Positions 6,667 to 9,471 of a stretch of DNA of 9,471 bases are shown in pieces; position 1 is the stretch's first letter; each line of letters starts with the position of its first letter. Where the stretch lies: NCBI GenBank assembly GCA_026125925.1, contig JAHCKF010000111.1:1-9471 (forward strand). Direction: 5' to 3'. This DNA comes from Pseudolabrys sp. (GTDB lineage Bacteria; Pseudomonadota; Alphaproteobacteria; Rhizobiales; Xanthobacteraceae). A model generated the notes under the pieces. It saw only the letters and a list, made by a program, of their open reading frames with translations, had not been told where the DNA came from and searched no databases. The position numbers and the translations under genes are program-made.

Positions 6667-6730
6667 CGTCCTTCGAGGCTCGCCACACGCGCGTCGTTGA
6701 CGCGCTTTGGCTCGCACCTCAGGATGACGG
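6667..6730 (-). repeat. GTCATCCTGAGG-type dispersed repeat, copy 2 (inverted)
   Basis: CGTCCTTCGAGGCTCGCC (6667-6684) and CCTCAGGATGACGG (6717-6730) are exact reverse complements of the two ends of copy 1. The middle differs and carries its own hairpin, GCGCGTC-GTT-GACGCGC (6689-6705). Copies 1 and 2 together form a large interrupted palindrome between the uvrA fragment and the first cupin. Confidence 0.85.
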
Positions 6731-6753
6731 ATCAGACATCGTCAGGATTGCCC

Positions 6754-7092
6754 ATGCCCTTCAAATGCAACGAGCCCGCGGTGCCGACCGTGCAGCAGGA
6801 CGACGACACGGTGCGCATCACGCGCTGGGATTTCGCGCCCGGCGCCGCCACCGGCTGGCACACGCACGGCTTTCCCTATTTCGTCGTCATGCTCACCGAC
6901 GCGGTGATGAAGGTCGAGATCGGCGGCGACGTGACGGAAGTGCGCCTAACCGCCGGCCAATCCTATCGCCGCCCCGCCGGCATCGAGCACGACGTCATGA
7001 ACGGCGGCGGTGAGCCGATGGCGTTCGTGGAGATTGAGGTCAAGAGACCGGCCGACCTCGCGGCGACCCTCGCCCCTGCCCCGTCATCCTGA
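6754..7092 (+). CDS. Small cupin-domain protein, copy 1
   Basis: This is a 112-aa single-domain cupin. The metal-binding motif GWHTHGFPYFVVML carries His36 and His38, and the second motif has His79 in GIEHDVMN. Such small cupins are metal-binding beta-barrels with varied roles, and no substrate can be named. ATG 6754 follows AGGA (6744-6747) with 6 nt spacing. The last residues APAPSS and the TGA stop are read from the dispersed repeat at 7081-7128. The paralogue at 7559-7856 instead ends KRPGGIR, so the C-terminus here is repeat-derived. The gene is intact and could be expressed. Confidence 0.8.
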   Translation: MPFKCNEPAVPTVQQDDDTVRITRWDFAPGAATGWHTHGFPYFVVMLTDAVMKVEIGGDVTEVRLTAGQSYRRPAGIEHDVMNGGGEPMAFVEIEVKRPADLAATLAPAPSS

Positions 7093-7128
7093 GGTGCGAG
7101 CCGCGTCAGCGGCGAGCCTCGAAGGATG
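7081..7128 (+). repeat. GTCATCCTGAGG-type dispersed repeat, copy 3
   Basis: CCGTCATCCTGAGG (7081-7094) and GGCGAGCCTCGAAGGATG (7111-7128) are in the same orientation as copy 1. A small hairpin GCCGC-GTCA-GCGGC (7100-7113) lies inside. It supplies the stop codon of cupin copy 1 and abuts the truncated 5' edge of the second uvrA fragment, so it sits exactly on a joint. Confidence 0.85.
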
Positions 7129-7133
7129 GACGG

Positions 7134-7252
7134 ACTGGCACGCCCGAGGATATCGTCAAGGAAAAGTGCAGCCATACGGAGCAATATCTCAAGCCCGTGC
7201 TGGCGAAGAAGGCGGCGGCCCGAAGAAAAATGGCCAGAAGGCAGCGAGGTAG
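7134..7252 (+). pseudogene. uvrA: uvrA 3'-end fragment, copy 2 (shorter, frameshifted)
   Basis: Codons from 7137 read GTPEDIVKEKCSHTEQYLKP, matching the very end of UvrA and of copy 1. Relative to copy 1, one base is missing just after the Lys-Lys codons near 7210. This shifts the lysine-rich tail out of frame, so its original TAG (7250-7252) is no longer read. In the shifted reading the frame runs on into the next gene without a stop. The 5' side is cut at repeat copy 3. It is more diverged from a normal UvrA C-terminus than copy 1 and is certainly non-functional. Confidence 0.75.
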
Positions 7253-7256
7253 AACG

Positions 7257-7529
7257 ATGAAGACCGCACAAGATTTGCTCGATTCTTTTCTTCGCGAAGT
7301 GAAGCCGCCGAAGGGAGTTTCGATTTCTCTGACGGAGGCAGTGCCGACGGCGAAGGGCGACCCCAACTGGATCGCCGGCGCTGGCGCGATGGATTTATCT
7401 AAGACCAGCGACTTTGAGAAATTGGTTGCTCACTATCGCAGGAGTGATCCGCTGGTGGATTGGGCTCGCATCGAGTCTGTCGGAAACTCCCGCAAACGGA
7501 TCGCTAAATGGTATTCTGAACTGAACTAG
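7257..7529 (+). CDS. Hypothetical protein, 90 aa, inside duplicated locus
   Basis: This small soluble protein has no signal peptide or membrane helix. It has an amphipathic start (MKTAQDLLDSFLREV) and a C-terminal helical stretch ending RKRIAKWYSELN. I do not recognise the family. ATG 7257 is preceded by GAGGT (7246-7250), a good ribosome-binding site that lies in the tail of the uvrA fragment. GTG 7197, in frame, would add 20 residues of frameshifted uvrA sequence and is less likely. Composition is somewhat more AT-rich than the flanking cupins. It has no counterpart in the first uvrA'-cupin unit, where repeats occupy this place. Confidence 0.65.
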   Translation: MKTAQDLLDSFLREVKPPKGVSISLTEAVPTAKGDPNWIAGAGAMDLSKTSDFEKLVAHYRRSDPLVDWARIESVGNSRKRIAKWYSELN

Positions 7530-7558
7530 CGCTGCTAGGCGACGGAGCGGCTCTATCC

Positions 7559-7856
7559 ATGCCCTTCATATGCAACGAGCCCGCGGTGCCGGCCGTGCAC
7601 GGCGCGCATCACGCGCTGGGATTTCGCGCCCGGCGCCGCCACCGGTTGGCACACGCACGGCTTTCCCTATTTCGTCGTCATGCTCACCGACGCGGTGATG
7701 CGCTACGAGATCAATGGCGAGGCTTCCGAGGTGCGGCTCAAGGCCGGCCAGTCCTACCAGCGCCCCGCCGGCATCGAGCACGACGTCATGAACGGCGGCG
7801 ATGCGCCGATGGCGTTCGTAGAGATTGAGGTCAAGCGGCCGGGAGGGATCAGGTAG
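7559..7856 (+). pseudogene. Cupin-domain gene, copy 2 (frameshifted)
   Basis: This is a paralogue of the cupin at 6754. It begins MPFICNEPAVPAVH, but a net 14-nt deletion near 7600 relative to copy 1 shifts the frame. The cupin reading resumes at 7605 (RITRWDFAPGAATGWHTHGF) and continues to TAG 7854-7856 with both histidine motifs kept (GWHTHGF, GIEHDVMN). No in-frame start precedes the second part, so a full product is not expected. Its end KRPGGIR probably shows the original C-terminus of this family. The 3' end overlaps the convergent AlbA_2 gene by 8 bp. Confidence 0.85.
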
Positions 7857-9234
7857 GACGAAAATATAGTTCATCTAATCGAGCAGAGGCTTTGTAAATA
7901 TAACTCCACACAGCAACATTGATTGCCGCATCTGCTCGAATAAGATCTATAGAGTCACGAAGTAACTGAAGAAGTTTCTTCAAATCCAGCCTAGCATCCG
8001 GAATTGCAGTCATCGCTAACGCTATATTCGCGGCATCCTTCGAATTCTTCGGCGAAGCATATTCACCCTTTAACAGGAGCCGGAGAACTCCGGCCACGCG
8101 CCCGACAGCGGCGGATTTGGCCGACTTCTCTCCACGCAGCCTCGCCAACAAGTCGCGTTTTCTAGCGACGTACGACGTTTCTCGAGCATTCACCATCTCT
8201 ATTACATCGGAAACCGGAACGCCGCTCTGCTTCAAATAGTAGAAAATTGGAAGCCAACTTCGTGCTGTCGAACACGACCTCAATAAGTAGGCCAATGGAA
8301 TTTCCACTCGCTCTTGTCTAACGAAATTTCTGAGAACATCAGCCTCATCAATTCCCTCACGAACAATTTTTGTAACTTCTGGGGTGGCGCCGCCCACGTC
8401 CACAATCGTAGCTCGTGGACCGAGATCCATAAGCCGCGCAATTGTGGCCCCGCTTTGCTGCCTTATGCGACTATCGCGGGCTGACAACAGTTTTCGAAAC
8501 TCTGCCGCACCTATTGCACGTGACTCGCCTGGATAACGATAATAGATCGTTCCTTCTCTAAATTCTTGATCTGTTTTCGAGGCTATAACAGGCCCGTCTG
8601 GTTCTTCGTAAACATAGATTGCGCCCACCGTATGCTTGTCGATAGCAAAAGAGCCGATCTCAACGCGCGGGGTCGGCTCCATTGCGCCTCTGATCGCCTG
8701 GGAGAATTTGCTCGGGTCGGTGTCTTGAAAGCGACTATTCTGCAGGCCAACAACTTTAATTTCGTCATTATCGACGCCGAAAAAAATGTAACCTCCGCGA
8801 TTATTCGCTAACGCTGCAATTGCTCGCAACGTTTTCGAACCGAGATGAAAACTGGTTTTGCATTCAATCTCGTCCGTCTCTCCGCCCATCACAGTCCAAA
8901 TGCCGTCCGCCCGTTGCTCGAAGTACGACACCATCCTTCGAGGATGAGTAGGCGGCAACGATCGTGGATCAAGCGCCTCTTCAATTACAGCTTCGACCGC
9001 TTTGCCCCTCTGGGCATTCCATGTACTCAGAAACCGCCCCACTTCATCTTGGGTAGCGGACTGAACTTCGGGGCCGTAACTTCCCTTTTCGATATTCGTA
9101 ATGCGCCCGAAATTTACCGGCCTATCAGGGTGCGTGAAGTATGCTTGAATCTTCGTTTTCTCGATATCACTATCGAGCATGCCTTTAATCAGAGCAATTT
9201 CTTCGTCAGTAATAGACCTTTTCCTAGGAGGCAT
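7849..9234 (-). CDS. AlbA_2/Schlafen-like domain protein with N-terminal HTH-like region
   Basis: This is a 461-aa soluble protein. Residues 6-60 (ITDEEIALIKGML...HPDRPVNFGRITNIEKGSYG) resemble a helix-turn-helix segment I recall from other alphaproteobacterial AlbA_2 proteins. Residues ~115-250 form the AlbA_2 (formerly AAA_4) domain: DEIECKTSF (121-129), RAIAALANNRGGYIFFGVDN (137-156) and EGTIYYRYPGESRAIG (227-242). This domain is related to the Schlafen core. Nucleic-acid binding or RNase activity is possible but not shown. Residues ~285-461 are helical and unrecognised. ATG 9234 is chosen because GGA sits 8 nt upstream and MPPRKRSITDEE looks like a natural N-terminus. ATG 9288 would add 18 residues. 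A TATATA at 9295-9300 may belong to its promoter. Codon use and base composition are much more AT-rich than in the backbone genes, indicating transfer. No partner gene is visible in the window. Confidence 0.8.
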   Translation of the reverse strand: MPPRKRSITDEEIALIKGMLDSDIEKTKIQAYFTHPDRPVNFGRITNIEKGSYGPEVQSATQDEVGRFLSTWNAQRGKAVEAVIEEALDPRSLPPTHPRRMVSYFEQRADGIWTVMGGETDEIECKTSFHLGSKTLRAIAALANNRGGYIFFGVDNDEIKVVGLQNSRFQDTDPSKFSQAIRGAMEPTPRVEIGSFAIDKHTVGAIYVYEEPDGPVIASKTDQEFREGTIYYRYPGESRAIGAAEFRKLLSARDSRIRQQSGATIARLMDLGPRATIVDVGGATPEVTKIVREGIDEADVLRNFVRQERVEIPLAYLLRSCSTARSWLPIFYYLKQSGVPVSDVIEMVNARETSYVARKRDLLARLRGEKSAKSAAVGRVAGVLRLLLKGEYASPKNSKDAANIALAMTAIPDARLDLKKLLQLLRDSIDLIRADAAINVAVWSYIYKASARLDELYFRPT

Positions 9235-9371
9235 TTTTCGTTTCCAACCCTTCCCGCATAAATTTCTTAGCGACGAATAACCCGACATTTGCCCTATATA
9301 AAGTCCGTGGCCTAGGGCGCGGATTAGCGAAACGCGTCATGCCGAATGCAACGCACTCATAAAGCAGCGCT

Positions 9372-9471
9372 ATGGCGGATAACACGGCGCGGCCTTCGTC
9401 ATCCTACGCAAGTTTCAAATATTTATTCCTACCTCCCCTTGACTTTCCTCCTACGAACATATACCCATATT
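9372..9471 (+). CDS. Possible 5' end of a gene running off the window
   Basis: A frame opening at ATG 9372 (MADNTARPSSSYASFKYLF...) has no stop for the 33 codons to the window edge, in AT-rich sequence where stops would be expected. There is no clear ribosome-binding site, and I do not recognise the sequence. It would be divergent from the AlbA_2 gene, with 137 nt between starts. The rest of 9235-9371 shows only a possible TATATA box. The plus strand at 9405-9471 is pyrimidine-rich. Confidence 0.25.
   Translation, partial: MADNTARPSSSYASFKYLFLPPLDFPPTNIYPY

Noticed and set aside
5793..6688. Minus-strand frames across the K+ channel and uvrA fragment
   Set aside because: They are shadows of recognised plus-strand sequence.
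6598..7128. CRISPR-like array from three repeat copies
   Set aside because: The copies are in mixed orientation, unequal in length and irregularly spaced. They are REP-like dispersed repeats.
8845..9261. Plus-strand 138-aa frame
   Set aside because: It is antisense to the AlbA_2 gene with no motif.
9370..9402. Ten-codon minus-strand leader frame (MTKAAPCYPP)
   Set aside because: It is very short, without a clear ribosome-binding site and without evidence of translation.

Overview
The window looks like a piece of a GC-rich alphaproteobacterial chromosome, most likely order Hyphomicrobiales (Bradyrhizobium/Rhodopseudomonas/Pseudolabrys-like). The evidence is the family content (COX15-type heme A synthase, DUF2842, methionine-pathway sulfhydrylase), the tightly packed genes, and the dispersed palindromic repeats of the 'PRKRES', 'MERSEIR' and 'GTCATCCTGAGG' types that I recall from these genomes. 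No tRNA, rRNA, CRISPR array, transposase or integrase is visible.

Bases 1-4500 are ordinary backbone. They hold the 3' part of an O-acetylhomoserine sulfhydrylase (metY-like), an exported VanX-type D-Ala-D-Ala dipeptidase, and, on the minus strand, heme A synthase (ctaA) overlapping a crotonase-family gene by ATGA. Divergent from ctaA are three small plus-strand genes: a DUF2842 membrane protein, a YjdJ-type acetyltransferase and a two-helix membrane protein. The ctaA upstream region has a candidate promoter whose -10 box lies between the arms of a perfect 10-bp inverted repeat.

Bases 4524-6242 hold two divergent ion-channel genes: a TRIC/UPF0126 protein (minus) and a six-helix voltage-sensor-type potassium channel with a C-terminal four-cysteine zinc ribbon (plus). 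The channel probably starts at a TTG codon. The longer ATG reading would translate a dispersed repeat.

Bases 6243-7856 are scrambled. Two copies of the extreme 3' end of uvrA, each followed by a cupin gene, lie in direct order. The first cupin is intact but takes its last codons and stop from a dispersed repeat. The second has a 14-nt frameshifting deletion. The cupin copies are a mosaic of near-identical and strongly diverged patches, which suggests gene conversion. A small intact gene of unknown function (90 aa) sits only in the second unit. Three copies of a GTCATCCTGAGG-type repeat mark the joints.

Bases 7849-9471 are clearly more AT-rich than the rest and look like an accessory insertion. 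They contain a 461-aa minus-strand protein with an N-terminal helix-turn-helix-like segment, an AlbA_2/Schlafen-like domain and an uncharacterised helical C-terminus, ending 8 bp inside the cupin pseudogene. A short plus-strand frame at the right edge runs off the window. The AlbA_2 gene and the uvrA/cupin repeat locus are the best candidates for unusual biology. I see nothing that by itself proves a new system.
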